NCBI GenBank assembly: GCA_963966185.1
Contig: CAWZYM010000445.1
Coordinates: 57,501-121,500 of the forward strand
Direction of reading: 5' to 3'
Origin: Rhabditoides inermis
Lineage: Eukaryota; Nematoda; Chromadorea; Rhabditida; Rhabditidae
Length of the DNA stretch: 64,000 bases
The notes under the pieces are model-generated. The model saw only the letters and a list, made by a program, of their open reading frames with translations. It had not been told where the DNA came from and did not search any database. The position numbers and the translations under genes are program-made. This document shows positions 11,230 through 22,578 of the stretch, one piece after another. Position 1 is the first letter of the stretch; every line of letters begins with the position of its first letter.

Positions 11230-12659
11230 GGTGTGTTTCACGTGTATGGGTGTTTGTTTTGAGACGGTGGACGCGGCGAGCAAGGGACTGCTCATCACCG
11301 TGTACAAGGCGTGTTCGAACGTGACGGAGGAGGACAAACTGCTGGTGCCTCTACGCTACCAGGGGCTCACCACACACCATCAACGGAAGGCCGACATCGA
11401 GGAGTTTGCGTTCAAGATCCGCCGCCGCTTGGCCAAGCAGTTCGGCTTCCGCCTCGCCCCACCGACCGTGACCAAGTACTGGCCAACGTGGTGCCCGCCT
11501 GACACCCCCAAGTGTCTCGTCGGAAGCGACGTCGTCTCTTCGCCAAAGGAGTCGATCGTCGAGATTCTGCTCGAGAGCTCGAGTTGGTCGACTGGCTATC
11601 CACTCCCTTCTTCTCCTCGCCATCTGTGGAGAAGCAGGAGGCTACTGACCCCGCAACGCCCGCCCATCCATCCTCCACTCCCTCAACGACCGCCGCGCAC
11701 ACAGGTGAGAACACTGACTACCTGGAACAGAGTCGACAGAGTATACTTCCAGGTACTGGTGTCCACACGAGCACTTCCACTCCATCGACGGCGACATCGA
11801 CATCTACCGCACCTTCCACGACGTCCGCTCCCGCAACGGCATCTTCCACCACGACTACATCCACGACGACGGAGTCGACGACTGCAGAGACCACAACTAC
11901 GACTTCGACGACTGTGTCCACTACCACTGTGCCTGCTGTGGGAACCACCTCGTCTGCCCCTTCAAAGACGACGTCTACAACAGAACCGTCGACTACCACC
12001 ACTGGTGCTGTGGACATTAGCAGTTCGGCGACATCGTCTTTCACTACAACAACCACGAATCCTCTCACTACGACTACAAAGACTGCACAGGAGACCACTG
12101 CCACCTTTACTGCAGAAACAACCACTCTCGAGGTGACAAACATTCATTTCTTAAGATGTGATGTATGCAAATTCGCCTTCTCATTACAGATCCCGGAATT
12201 CACCGATCTCATCGACTATCAGAAGATGAACACCAAGATCAAGGATATTGTACACTACTACGCTCTCGATGGTTCTCCGCAGGTCAAGATCGCCACTGCC
12301 AACAAGTTTGCTCGCAACCGTGTCGGTAAGTAGTTTAAAGTTTACCAAATGTAATGTATGTTGATTAATTCAAATCGTTCAGTCGGAAAGGTGCTGACAA
12401 AGAGCACATCCATTCTCAACGAGACGTGTGATCTTGTTCAGCTGGTATCGTTATCAAGAAACACAACCACGGGCACAGGTTAGCAAACTGAAAAAAGAAG
12501 GTAAAGGTATGTAGCCGCCGATTCAAGAGTCGCAGGAAGACTATGGCACGACAACATAGCCATAGCCCAGCGGTTTTCCAACGACAGCTCACGCATTTTT
12601 TTTTCAAAATAATGCGCCCGTGTGTGGCGAACCCTGCGAGTTATTTGTGCAGTAGACTG

Positions 12660-12770
12660 CTACTAATTGATCTTGGTACGGTGCAGGCCCGGGACGGGGA
12701 CCGAACCCCGACCCACCGAGTATAGCGGACATCACTAACACCTACACTAAACGGTGCTCCAGCAACTACA
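12660..12770 (-). other. tRNA-like / SINE-like remnant in a gene B intron (left)
   Basis: On the minus strand an A-box-like TTTAGTGTAGGTGTTAGTG is followed about 35 nt later by a B-box-like GGTTCGGTCCC inside a GGGG/CCCC stem. No matching acceptor stem exists, and the usual A58 is a G, so it is not a normal tRNA. The right arm carries the same sequence at 17,690-17,775. A tRNA-derived SINE is plausible. Confidence 0.35.
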
Positions 12771-13209
12771 TTTAACACAACTTGGACCAAAACGCAGGCG
12801 ATTCAAACCTAATTACCTTTTTAAAATATATAAACCACATGCTTCCGGTCTTTAATTAACAACTTCAGATGTTGTTATACCAGAGATTTGTACTACAAGT
12901 TTTTAGGCTCTTATATTATCGGCATTTAATTGTTTGCATTACAGTGAACGTTCTCGGAAAGAAGGGCAATTCAACACTCTATCCTCTCTATCAAATTGAC
13001 ACCGGTGTTGTTGGAATCTGTTCCCGAACGGGAAAGTGCGGTGCAACAAAGCCGATGAATGCATACCAAAACTCCGATCGAAGCGGTAAGTATTCAGCCA
13101 AAGATTTTGTCAAACAGTGAAAATTATAGATGGATTTTTCCTCTACTATTCGGACACCCCAGTCGCCAACTACCACCTCAGAGAGTCGGTTTGCTTCGTA
13201 TGGCCCTGA

Positions 13210-13437
13210 AACTAAAACGTAGATAATTTACTAATTCATATAATCTCAAATTGCAAAAAAAACTATTGTTTTTTTATTTGTTTGTGAACATTTTAAATGC
13301 ATTTATATTAATAAAAAACTCTTTTTCTAATAAAAAACTTTTTTTTTCTAATTGACTTTTTTGTTTCACACGTATGTTAACATTCTCGAAAAAGCGTTTT
13401 TTTGCGTTTTGCATTTTCGAGAAAAGAGACTTTGAGA
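13210..13437. other. Junction between gene B and the 66-bp array (left)
   Basis: AT-rich non-coding sequence with T-runs, mirrored at 17,038-17,235. It may hold the 3' UTR of gene B. An AATAAAAAA run is present near 13,310, but no polyadenylation site can be fixed. Confidence 0.5.
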
Positions 13438-14868
13438 GTGAAGGATCAGTCGAAGAGCGGAGCCGGCGGTTGTCGTCGCTTCGAGACAAGAGGGACTGTG
13501 AGAGTGAGTGGGCAGTGGAAGAGCGGAGCCGGCGGTTGTCGTCGCTTCGAGACAAGAGGGACTGTGAGAGTGAGTGGGCAGTGGAAGAGCGGAGCCGGCG
13601 GTTGTCGTCGCTTCGAGACAAGAGGGACTGTGAGAGTGAATGGGCAGTGAAAGAGCGGAGCCGGCGGTTGTCGTCGCTTCGAGACAAGAGGGACTGTGAG
13701 AGTGAGTGGGCAGTGGAAGAGCGGAGCCGGCGGTTGTCGTCGCTTCGAGACAAGAGGGACTGTGAGAGTGAGTGGGCAGTGGAAGAGCGGAGCCGGCGGT
13801 TGTCGTCGCTTCGAGACAAGAGGGACTGTGAGAGTGAGTGGGCAGTGGAAGAGCGGAGCCGGCGGTTGTCGTCGCTTCGAGACAAGAGGGACTGTGAGAG
13901 TGAGTGGGCAGTGGAAGAGCGGAGCCGGCGGTTGTCGTCGCTTCGAGACAAGAGGGACTGTGAGAGTGAGTGGGCAGTGGAAGAGCGGAGCCGGCGGTTG
14001 TCGTCGCTTCGAGACAAGAGGGACTTGTGAGAAGTGAGTGAATGGGCAGTGGAAGAGCGGAGCCGGCGGTTGTCGTCGCTTCGAGACAAGAGGGACTGTG
14101 AGAGTGAGTGGGCAGTGGAAGAGCGGAGCCGGCGGTTGTCGTCGCTTCGAGACAAGAGGGACTGTGAGAGTGAGTGGGCAGTGGAAGAGCGGAGCCGGCG
14201 GTTGTCGTCGCTTCGAGACAAGAGGGACTGTGAGTGAATGGGCAGTGGAAGAGCGGAGCCGGCGGTTGTCGTCGCTTCGAGACAAGAGGGACTGTGAGAG
14301 TGAGTGGGCAGTGGAAGAGCGGAGCCGGCGGTTGTCGTCGCTTCGAGACAAGAGGGACTGTGAGAGTGAAGGGGCAGTGGAAGAGCGGAGCCGGCGGTTG
14401 TCGTCGCTTCGAGACAAGAGGGACTGTGAGAGTGAGTGGGCAGTGGAAGAGCGGAGCCGGCGGTTGTCGTCGCTTCGAGACAAGAGGGACTGTGAGAGTG
14501 AGTGGGCAGTGGAAGAGCGGAGCCGGCGGTTGTCGTCGCTTCGAGACAAGAGGGACTGTGAGTGAATGGGCAGTGGAAGAGCGGAGCCGGCGGTTGTCGT
14601 CGCTTCGAGACAAGAGGGACTGTGAGAGTGAGTGGGCAGTGGAAGAGCGGAGCCGGCGGTTGTCGTCGCTTCGAGACAAGAGGGACTGTGAGTGAATGGG
14701 CAGTGGAAGAGCGGAGCCGGCGGTTGTCGTCGCTTCGAGACAAGAGGGACTGTGAGAGTGAGTGGGCAGTGGAAGAGCGGAGCCGGCGGTTGTCGTCGCT
14801 TCGAGACAAGAGGGACTGTGAGAGTGAGTGGGCAGTGGAAGAGCGGAGCCGGCGGTTGTCGTCGTTTA
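13438..14868 (+). repeat. 66-bp tandem array, about 21-22 units (left)
   Basis: The unit reads GAAGAGCGGAGCCGGCGGTT, then GTCGTCGCTTCGAGACAAGA, then GGGACTGTGAGAGTGAGTGG plus a few bases. Several units are 60-64 bp long and lack the GAGAGT part. Because 66 is a multiple of 3, most frames stay open and give long false ORFs of up to 511 codons. The right arm has only about 11 units (16,312-17,037). Confidence 0.95.
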
Positions 14869-14992
14869 GATATATTATATAACTGATAACGAAAACGAAC
14901 TCACTAATAAAACGCTTAGTTGAGAAAAAAAATTCACGTTCAAGAACACTGTAATAGTTTATCCGTAAAAGAATATTGTCACACTACATCTC

Positions 14993-15148
14993 TTGTGGAT
15001 TGTAATCGTATTAGTTTTGTACCTTATTCCAACTACCGTTGTACTAAGTGAAACCAACGTAAATCAGACAACTCCAAAGGCTTCGCATCCGTATTCAGTT
15101 ACAACGATACTGGGGCTGTCTAGCATCCATTTTCCATCTGCCGAACAC
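14993..15148 (+). other. Possible remnant exon with hydrophobic N-terminus
   Basis: The open frame encodes IVIVLVLYLIPTTVVLSETN followed by Thr/Ser/His-rich sequence up to a GTGAGTTCC donor-like site. It has no ATG: the frame opens downstream of a TAA and the first candidate start is TTG at 14,993. It resembles the signal peptide plus Thr-rich start of gene D, so it could be a decayed relative. Low confidence. Confidence 0.25.
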
Positions 15149-15782
15149 GTGAGTTCCGACGACATTGACGGTGCATTAAAATCTCCGTAAACTATCTCGT
15201 TTCGATTGTACTGAAACACATTACTCTATAGTTACTTTCAAATAATAATATAAGTTGCACAAACTTTGATGTAAATGTCGTTCTGTTGTGACCATTTAGG
15301 AAAACTGCAGGTCAAAGTGAGTGTGGTACATTCTCCTGATTTCTGAAATGAGACCCTTTCTTTATAGTTTTTTTTAATAAAAATTTAGAATGATAATTAC
15401 CCCCATTATGGTAGTCACTGGCAACTCTGTATAAACTGGATCGCTTAGAGGAGAGACGGTTAGCATTGATTCGGTGCAGGTTGTACACACTAAAATGTGA
15501 AAAAGTCATACAAAGAACAATATCACGTAGTATTTCACAACACATCGTATGCGTTTTCATTGCGACTTCATATGTTCGTACAAAATTCTACGTTTGCATA
15601 TGCGATACGGACATGAGCCTATGAAGTTCAAGTTTAAAGTCTTTAAGATTCAGTAGTTTTAAATCGTCGGTGTTCATTTAAAGCATACAATAAAAAAACT
15701 CAACAATGTAGGTAAATTAATACAGAAGATTAATGAAAACGGAGTAAAAACGAAGCAAAAAAAGAAATTTGGAGATACTTAC

Positions 15783-16060
15783 ATATCGGCGATATCGCTA
15801 CCGTAGTTGTTTCAATTTTTGGTACAGTCGTAGAAGACAGTGTAGTCGAAGTAATGGAAATTGATGGTGAAGTTGTCGTTGTTGTTGTTTTAGCAGACGC
15901 TGAGACGCATTATGTTCCAAAGTGAAACAAAACTATGATACTTACTCGTTGATTGAATCGCCGATGTTGTAGGTTTCATAGTAGTGGAATCAGGGGGAAC
16001 AGTTTTCATGCATCCATGTGTAACTTGTAAAAACAAAACAACAAGCACTATCGACTTCAT
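15783..16060 (-). CDS. Gene D, 5' end of a Thr-rich secreted protein (partial)
   Basis: Exon 1 is 15,946-16,060, with ATG at 16,060 and a signal peptide MKSIVLVVLFLQVTHGCM. A GTAAGT donor follows, then a 46-nt intron ending CTCAG and exon 2 at 15,783-15,899, which codes for Ser/Thr/Pro-rich sequence (AKTTTTTTSPSIS) and ends at another GTAAGT donor. Further exons should lie below 15,780, but I could not place them. It is the only gene of palindrome 1 present once, because it sits in the spacer. Its mucin-like style resembles the Thr-rich parts of B and C. Confidence 0.6.
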
Positions 16061-16311
16061 GAGTAGCAGTAGTCTTGTGTATGTCTCTCTCGCTACATTA
16101 TATTGTGGGCGGGCTGGATCACACAAACCGGCTATGTGTTTTTAACGGATCGTAATTGAGTGAGACATCAGCTTGAACTGGCAGCTTGGCGGAAACTTAT
16201 GAAAACATGGACATATGCATACACACTTTTTCAGCTGATCTCCATATGATATGTGAGCAAAACTTGTTTTTTTTCCTTCCGATCAATTCCCAATTCGTTA
16301 AAAGAGGGACC

Positions 16312-17037
16312 GTGAGTAGTTCCATGAAAAACCGCCGGCTCCGCTCTTCCACTGCCCCTTCACTCTCACAGTCCCTCTTGTCTCGAAGCGACGACAACCG
16401 CCGGCTCCGCTCTTCCACTGCCCCTTCACTCTCACAGTCCCTCTTGTCTCGAAGCGACGACAACCGCCGGCTCCGCTCTTCCACTGCCCCTTCACTCTCA
16501 CAGTCCCTCTTGTCTCGAAGCGACGACAACCGCCGGCTCCGCTCTTCCACTGCCCCTTCACTCTCACAGTCCCTCTTGTCTCGAAGCGACGACAACCGCC
16601 GGCTCCGCTCTTCCACTGCCCCTTCACTCTCACAGTCCCTCTTGTCTCGAAGCGACGACAACCGCCGGCTCCGCTCTTCCACTGCCCCTTCACTCTCACA
16701 GTCCCTCTTGTCTCGAAGCGACGACAACCGCCGGCTCCGCTCTTCCACTGCCCACTCACTCTCACAGTCCCTCTTGTCTCGATGCGACGACAACCGCCGG
16801 CTCCGCTCTTCCACTGCCCCTTCACTCTCACAGTCCCTCTTGTCTCGAAGCGACGACAACCGCCGGCTCCGCTCTTCCTCTGCCCCTTCACTCTCACAGT
16901 CCCTCTTGTCTCGAAGCGACGACAACCGCCGGCTCCGCTCTTTGACTGCCTATTTACTCTCACAGTCCCTCTTGTCTCGAACGACAACCGCCGGCTTCGC
17001 TCTTCGACTGATCCTTCACTCTCAAAGTCTCTTATCT
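16312..17037 (-). repeat. 66-bp tandem array, about 11 units (right)
   Basis: The same unit as at 13,438-14,868 in opposite orientation. Most units carry CCCCTTCACT where the left array has CCCACTCACT, so the two arrays have homogenised separately. Confidence 0.95.
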
Positions 17038-17235
17038 CGAAAATGCAAAACGCAAAAAAAAACGCTTTTTCGAGAATGTTAACATATGTACGTGTGAAAC
17101 AAAAAAAGTCAGTTAGAAAAAGAGTTTTTTTTATATTAATATAAATGCATTTAAAACGTTCACAAACAAATAAAAAGCAAAAGTTTTTTTGCAATTTGAG
17201 ATTATATGAATTAGTAAATTATCTACGTTTTAGTT

Positions 17236-20200
17236 TCAGGGCCATACGAAGCAAACCGACTCTCTGAGGTGGTAGTTGGCGACTGGGGTGTCCGAATAGT
17301 AGAGGAAAAATCCATCTATAATTTTCACTGTTTGACAAAATCTTTGGCTGAATACTTACCGCTTCGATCGGAGTTTTGGTATGCATTCATCGGCTTTGTT
17401 GCACCGCACTTTCCCGTTCGGGAACAGATTCCAACAACACCGGTGTCAATTTGATAGAGAGGATAGAGTGTTGAATTGCCCTTCTTTCCGAGAACGTTCA
17501 CTGTAATGCAAACAATTTAATGCCGATATTATATAAGAGCCTAAAAACTTGTAGTACAAATCTCTGGTATAACAACATCTGAAGTTGTTAATTAAAGACC
17601 GGAAGCGTGTGGTTTATATATTTAAAAAGGTAATTAGGTTTGAATCGCCTGCGTTTTGGTCCAAGTTGTGTTAAATGTAGTTGCTGGAGCACCGTTTAGT
17701 GTAGGTGTTAGTGATGTCCGCTATACTCGGTGGGTCGGGGTTCGGTCCCCGTCCCGGGCCTGCACCGTACCAAGATCAATTAGTAGCAGTCTACTGCAAA
17801 AATAACTCGCAGGGTTCGCCACACACGGGCGGATTATTTTGAAAAAAAATGCGTGAGCTGTCGTTGGAAAACCGCTGGGCTATGGCTATGGTGTCGTGCC
17901 ATAGTCTTCCTGCGACTCTTGAATCGGCGGCTACGGCTACACCTTTACCTTCTTTTTTCAGTTTGCTGACCTGTGCCCGTGGTTGTGTTTCTTGATAACG
18001 ATACCAGCTGAACAAGATCACACGTCTCGTTGAGAATGGATGTGCTCTTTGTCAGCACCTTTCCGACTGAACGATTTGAATTAATCAACATACATTACAT
18101 TTGGTAAACTACTTACCGACACGGTTGCGAGCGAACTTGTTGGCAGTGGCGATCTTGACCTGCGGAGAACCATCGAGAGCGTAGTAGTGTACAATATCCT
18201 TGATCTTGGTGTTCATCTTCTGATAGTCGATGAGATCGGTGAATTCCGGGATCTGTAATGAGAAGGCGAATTTGCATACATCACATCTTAAGAAATGAAT
18301 GTTTGTCACCTCGAGAGTGGTTGTTTCTGCAGTAAAGGTGGCAGTGGTCTCCTGTGCAGTCTTTGTAGTCGTAGTGAGAGGATTCGTGGTTGTTGTAGTG
18401 AAAGACGATGTCGCCGAACTGCTAATGTCCACAGCACCAGTGGTGGTAGTCGACGGTTCTGTTGTAGACGTCGTCTTTGAAGGGGCAGACGAGGTGGTTC
18501 CCACAGCAAGCACAGTGGTAGTGGACACAGTCGTCGAAGTCGTGATTGTGATCTCCGCAGCTGTCGACTCCGTCGTCGTGGATGTAGTCGTGGTGGAAGA
18601 TGCCGTTGCGGGAGCGGACGTCGTGGAAGGTGCGGTAGATGTTGGTGTCGCCGTCGATGGAGTGGAAGTGCTCGTGTGGACACCAGTACCTGGAAGTATA
18701 CTCTCTCGACTCTGTTCCAGGTAGTCAGTGTTCTCACCTGTGTGCGCGGCGGTCGTTGAGGAAGTGGAGGATGGATGGGCGGGCGTTGCGGGGTCAGTAG
18801 CCTCCTGCTTCTCCACAGATGGCGAGGAGAAGAAGGGAGTGGATAGCCAGTCGACCAACTCGAGCAGAATCTCGACGATCGACTCCTTTGGCGAAGAGAC
18901 GACGTCGCTTCCGACGAGACACTTGGGGGTGTCAGGCGGGCACCACGTTGGCCAGTACTTGGTCACGGTCGGTGGAGCGAGGCGGAAGCCGAACTGCTTG
19001 GCCAAGCGGCGGCGGATCTTGAACGCAAACTCCTCGATGTCGGCCTTCCGTTGATGGTGTGTGGTGAGCCCCTGGTAGCGTAGAGGCACCAGCAGTTTGT
19101 CCTCCTCCGTCACGTTCGAACACGCCTTGTACACGGTGATGAGCAGTCCCTTGCTCGCCGCGTCCACCGTCTCAAGACAAACACCCATACACATGAAACA
19201 CACCCTATCACCTATCACCTATCACCGTCTATCCAACATCTCGCAAAAAGCACTTCGCCCGCAATAGCTGAACCCGTATCTGACAACTGTCCGGCTTTCC
19301 GATTCCCATTGCAAAACCATGAATTCAGTTTCCTGCGAGCCACACGAAAAAGCGAGTGTAAAAGCGTTTCGATGCGCGTTTCAATTCGCATCGATGCGGT
19401 TGGTCCGAATTACACATCATCCAACCATGGAGAGGGATCGGAAGGCAGACAAATCATGAGACATCAAAATACAGCATAAGTAATAAAATACGTATAGCTA
19501 ATGCAGTTTACATTAAGTATGTCACAAAGAGCGCACACAGTTTTTTTCCTATTTACATGTAAACAGACTAGCAACACGACAACACACCGGATTCCTTTAC
19601 ATTGTACTCTCTTCCGTAACATGGACTTGTGTGTATGACACATCTAATGTTCACCCGTTTCAGTTACAGTACACATGGTACAGTTACAGTACACTAGTTT
19701 TCTTTAGTACCTCCATCTTCAGTAAACTGGCCCACCTACAGTACGCAGGACTATCCACAGCACCCGTTACAGTTACAGTACACCTCATGGCCTATCTACA
19801 GTACACCACTTGTTTAAACTCTCCATATACAGTAACATGGCCAATCTACAGTACTGTGAGGCATGCCACCTACTGTTATGTATGTATGTGATCCTTGCTT
19901 CCGCTACTGTCAATTACATTACACCTGATTCTTCTACAAAAACCGCCCTCTACGGTACGTATATAAAAAGTAATTGAGATAGTTTTGAAGCAAATTAATT
20001 TAGCCGCAGCCGCAGTATGCTCCGCAATCTACTCTACTCTCAAAAACAATGTTACCGTGTGAATAGTAATGTTACCAAGTGAGTGCCAAGTGTGCGCATA
20101 TGCTCGAGTGTGCGAGTGCGTGCGCTGGCGGGCTTGCGTACCTTGCACACGTTGGTCGCATTGGGGAGTCGGTCTGTGATGAAGAGGCGGCACGATCCAT

Positions 20201-20483
20201 CTTGCATGTTGAAGACCTCTACCTCGTACACAGCGTCCATCCTTGCCGGGACCGCACAGCTCTGGCTGCTGCAACCAACACCACATTACGCCGCCCATGC
20301 GAGCAACCAGCAACTGCGAGAAAACTCACTGCTTGAATGGGACCTTGCCCCATTCGTAGACGAGCAGGTTGTCGATGTCGAAGCACTGCATCAGCATGCA
20401 GATGGTAGCTGCGCACGCAGCCCCCATGTTGGCAGGAATGGACAGGCGAGGGAGGCGCTCCCTCTCTTCCCTCTCGCCCCGCC
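17236..20483 (-). CDS. Gene B, Thr-rich secreted protein (right, intact copy)
   Basis: Exons in transcription order: about 20,483-20,330, 20,268-20,142, 19,332 to about 19,226, about 19,204-18,310, 18,252-18,117, 18,066-17,971, 17,500-17,360 and 17,315-17,236 (stop 17,236-17,238). Exons from 20,268 downward match the left copy in length, apart from the 8-nt insertion there, and phase is kept. The predicted product is about 560 residues: an N-terminal segment with several cysteines, a domain containing NATNVC and YKACSNVTEEDK, a Thr/Ser-rich linker (about 130 residues) and a Cys-containing C-terminus ending CFVWP. The 57-nt intron 18,253-18,309 is also open, so its retention would add 19 residues. 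The exact start is uncertain: the first conserved ATG is MGAACAATIC. The heptamer triplet at about 19,205-19,225 must be removed for a continuous frame. Family not recognised; predicted extracellular. Confidence 0.7.
17690..17775 (+). other. tRNA-like / SINE-like remnant (right)
   Basis: The mirror of 12,660-12,770, with the same A-box-like and B-box-like segments and no acceptor-stem pairing. It lies in the gene B intron between 17,500 and 17,971. Confidence 0.35.
19600..19930. repeat. Cluster of CTACAGTA / TTACAGTA motifs
   Basis: At least ten TACAGTA words occur within about 230 bp, several followed by ACA or CCACC. The left-arm equivalent (about 10,560-10,800) shows the reverse form TACTGTA several times. 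It lies in the long gene B intron between exons 2 and 3. Function unknown. Confidence 0.7.
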
Positions 20484-21284
20484 CTAACAACCAGCTGGCC
20501 ACGCGGGTGGAGAGCGTAGTTACCAGTAACCAGTAAGCATACTGTATCTAACCACACTCACGCAGCATCCGTCTGTGGTCTTGTGGAAAGTGAACACAAT
20601 ATGAGAGCAGTTACACTACTCGCCACATGGAATAGAAAAAGTGTGGGCCCGGGTGCCCCCGGTGTGGGACCGAGTGGGCCCGCGCCCTGTATTCCATATT
20701 ATCGAAAGATTTTCTTATAAAATTATGTATGCATAATGATAAAAACATTTCGCATCCATCTGAGTTTACAGAATTTGAAGTTTTGACTTTTTTCGGGCTC
20801 ACATCCTGTGGGACCGGCGGTCTCACTGACCCTCTGAGTGTCCCCGGTGTGGGCCAAAACTCGAAATCTTCTTAAAATACTATTTTCATCAAAAACAAAC
20901 AATTCTAACAAAATTCCCATAGTGTATTCAGACTGGGAAAAGAGAATTAAAAATTAAAGGAACATACCACTCTCAACTTTGTGTATAAACTATGACATGA
21001 AAGTACATGAACGATCGCATAAAATCAAAAACGACTAATGGGGTGTACAAACAATTTTTCAAACAGTTTATACTATAAAACATTACTTGTAGTTTCTTTT
21101 CGATTCAGTACTTGTAATAATTACTGTATACAATTTGTCTCCACATTTGACAATAAGGTTTGTTTTTGAAATGTTTTTGAAAGCGACGAATGAAACCTGC
21201 GAAGTGAAAATCTGGCAAAAAAAGCCTCTCATGCGTTTTACCTTGCTCACTGTCTTGAGTTTCGTTTCATTATGTTTTCTGTTC
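20484..21284. other. Intergenic region between A and B (right)
   Basis: Mirrors 8,760-10,068 without the left-only insertion. It contains a GC-rich GGGCCC patch near 20,645-20,690 and AT-rich flanks. No supported gene. Confidence 0.6.
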
Positions 21285-22517
21285 TCATAGTGTTCGTTTC
21301 AATTCTATTTTTCTCTTTGTCCCGATTTCGAATGTTGTCTGTGCGCAGATGTGGAAATCCACGTAGCACAATGATGGTCTGATGACAAGCGCCGGGCACG
21401 TCTCCAGTAGAAACCACTGACACACATCATCATGCTTCGGAATGGCCTCATCCTGAATAGTCGCCTGCCAACAATCCCCGTAGGGGCGAAAACAATCGGG
21501 ACACGGGACAACGCGTATCTTTCACAAACACGTGATCATAAAAAAGTGGGTCGGATACAGTAACAGTAATGCCATGCCCTCGTCTACACTATATAAAACT
21601 AACGAGTGCACTTTACACTTTATGAACCTAGAGTTGAAGGTTTTCAAAAGTTCTCGTCAAGTCTCAAAAATTCTCGTCAATGTCATATCTTCATCTACAG
21701 TGAAATGGTTTGAATCGAGGAGCCGCTCATATATATCTACCGTAATCGAGGCCGAGGACTGAACCGAGGAGACGTCACTTCTTCATCTACAGTACGAGAC
21801 CAAGGACTCAAGCCGAGGAGCCACCCCCTTCTTCACCATCATCTACTCCATATACTGTATCCCGTATTGGAGGATACTGTGAGCCCGCCGTCAAATAGGA
21901 CGTCGTGCGACTACCATTAAAAACCATACTATAATCGGTCAATACTAAAACCCCGACTGCATTTTCAGACTCAATAAACCATTTGTCCCTCGAACGTTTC
22001 TGTGGGTTTGCTGTCTGGTTCATTTATTATTATTACCTTCAGATAACATCGAGCCCAAAAAATGAACATAATCATACGAAAAAAATTTAATGGAGCAGAC
22101 AAAAACAATATAATATATACTAACGTACATCATGTTCCTTCAAAACACGAACACATACTTAAATCAAACATGTTACAAAGTATCATTTTATACTGTGGAG
22201 ACATTGGATCGGCCGGAGAGGCAGCAGACAGGCGCTCAGAACAGACAGCTCACTTGTTGGGAGACGAGGATGCCTCGGCCACGACGCGGAATCTGCCGAG
22301 GAGGCCACTGGAAAGGACGGAGTGAAGGGTGCGAGAAGGGGGAGGGACAACACTCACTCCTTGGCAAGGGAGCACAGACACGACTCCTGGAGCCGCGCCT
22401 CGGTCGGCAGACGGCACACTAGCGCCAGCGAGCGGAGAGCAGACACCGGGATCGTCGTCTCCCCGAACTGAACGACGACGTGCAATCACCCGGCACTCCC
22501 TCTCACACACATACTAC

Positions 22518-22578
<61 letters not shown>

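Larger units (their letters stand above)
10069..13209 (+). pseudogene. Gene B, Thr-rich secreted protein (left copy, frameshifted)
   Basis: Exons: 10,069-10,222 (probable ATG 10,125), 10,285-10,411, 11,102-11,208, about 11,230-12,132, 12,190-12,325, 12,383-12,478, 12,945-13,085 and 13,130-13,209 (TGA). All later junctions keep phase. The middle is a Thr/Ser-rich mucin-like stretch of about 130 residues, and the C-terminal part has conserved cysteines (GICSRTGKCG, ESVCFVWP). Relative to the right copy, an extra AGCTCGAG at about 11,576-11,583 shifts the frame, so the product would run into Arg/Pro-rich nonsense and stop at 12,134-12,136. The left copy is therefore probably inactive, although exon structure and splice sites persist. 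Confidence 0.75.
1..14868. repeat. Left arm of palindrome 1
   Basis: This arm is the reverse complement of 16,310 to about 35,660. Matched landmarks are gene C exon 1 (1,768-1,892 with 32,052-32,176), the membrane-anchor exon (5,937-6,063 with 23,829-23,955), gene A exons of identical length, gene B exons of identical length, and the 66-bp arrays. Left plus right coordinates of matched points drift from about 35,700 at the outer end to about 30,440 near the centre, which reflects insertions and deletions in either arm. The arm probably continues beyond the left edge of the window. Confidence 0.93.
14869..16309. other. Spacer at the centre of palindrome 1
   Basis: This 1.44 kb sequence is single-copy in the window and is bounded on both sides by the 66-bp arrays in opposite orientation. 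It contains the start of gene D (minus strand) and a hydrophobic plus-strand reading frame at 14,993-15,148. The rest is AT-rich with no clear gene. Confidence 0.75.

Noticed and set aside
11216..12136. 306-codon frame with a Pro/Arg/Leu-rich C-terminal half
   Set aside because: Only the first part is gene B coding. The rest is the wrong frame after the 8-nt insertion, as the right copy shows.
12660..12770. Functional tRNA gene
   Set aside because: A- and B-box-like segments exist, but there is no acceptor-stem pairing and no clear anticodon arm. Kept only as a tRNA-like remnant.
13274..14809. 511-codon open frame with a repeated SRSDDNRRLRSS motif
   Set aside because: The 66-bp repeat length keeps most frames open on both strands. 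Unit count and sequence differ between arms, and no start or splice context supports coding.
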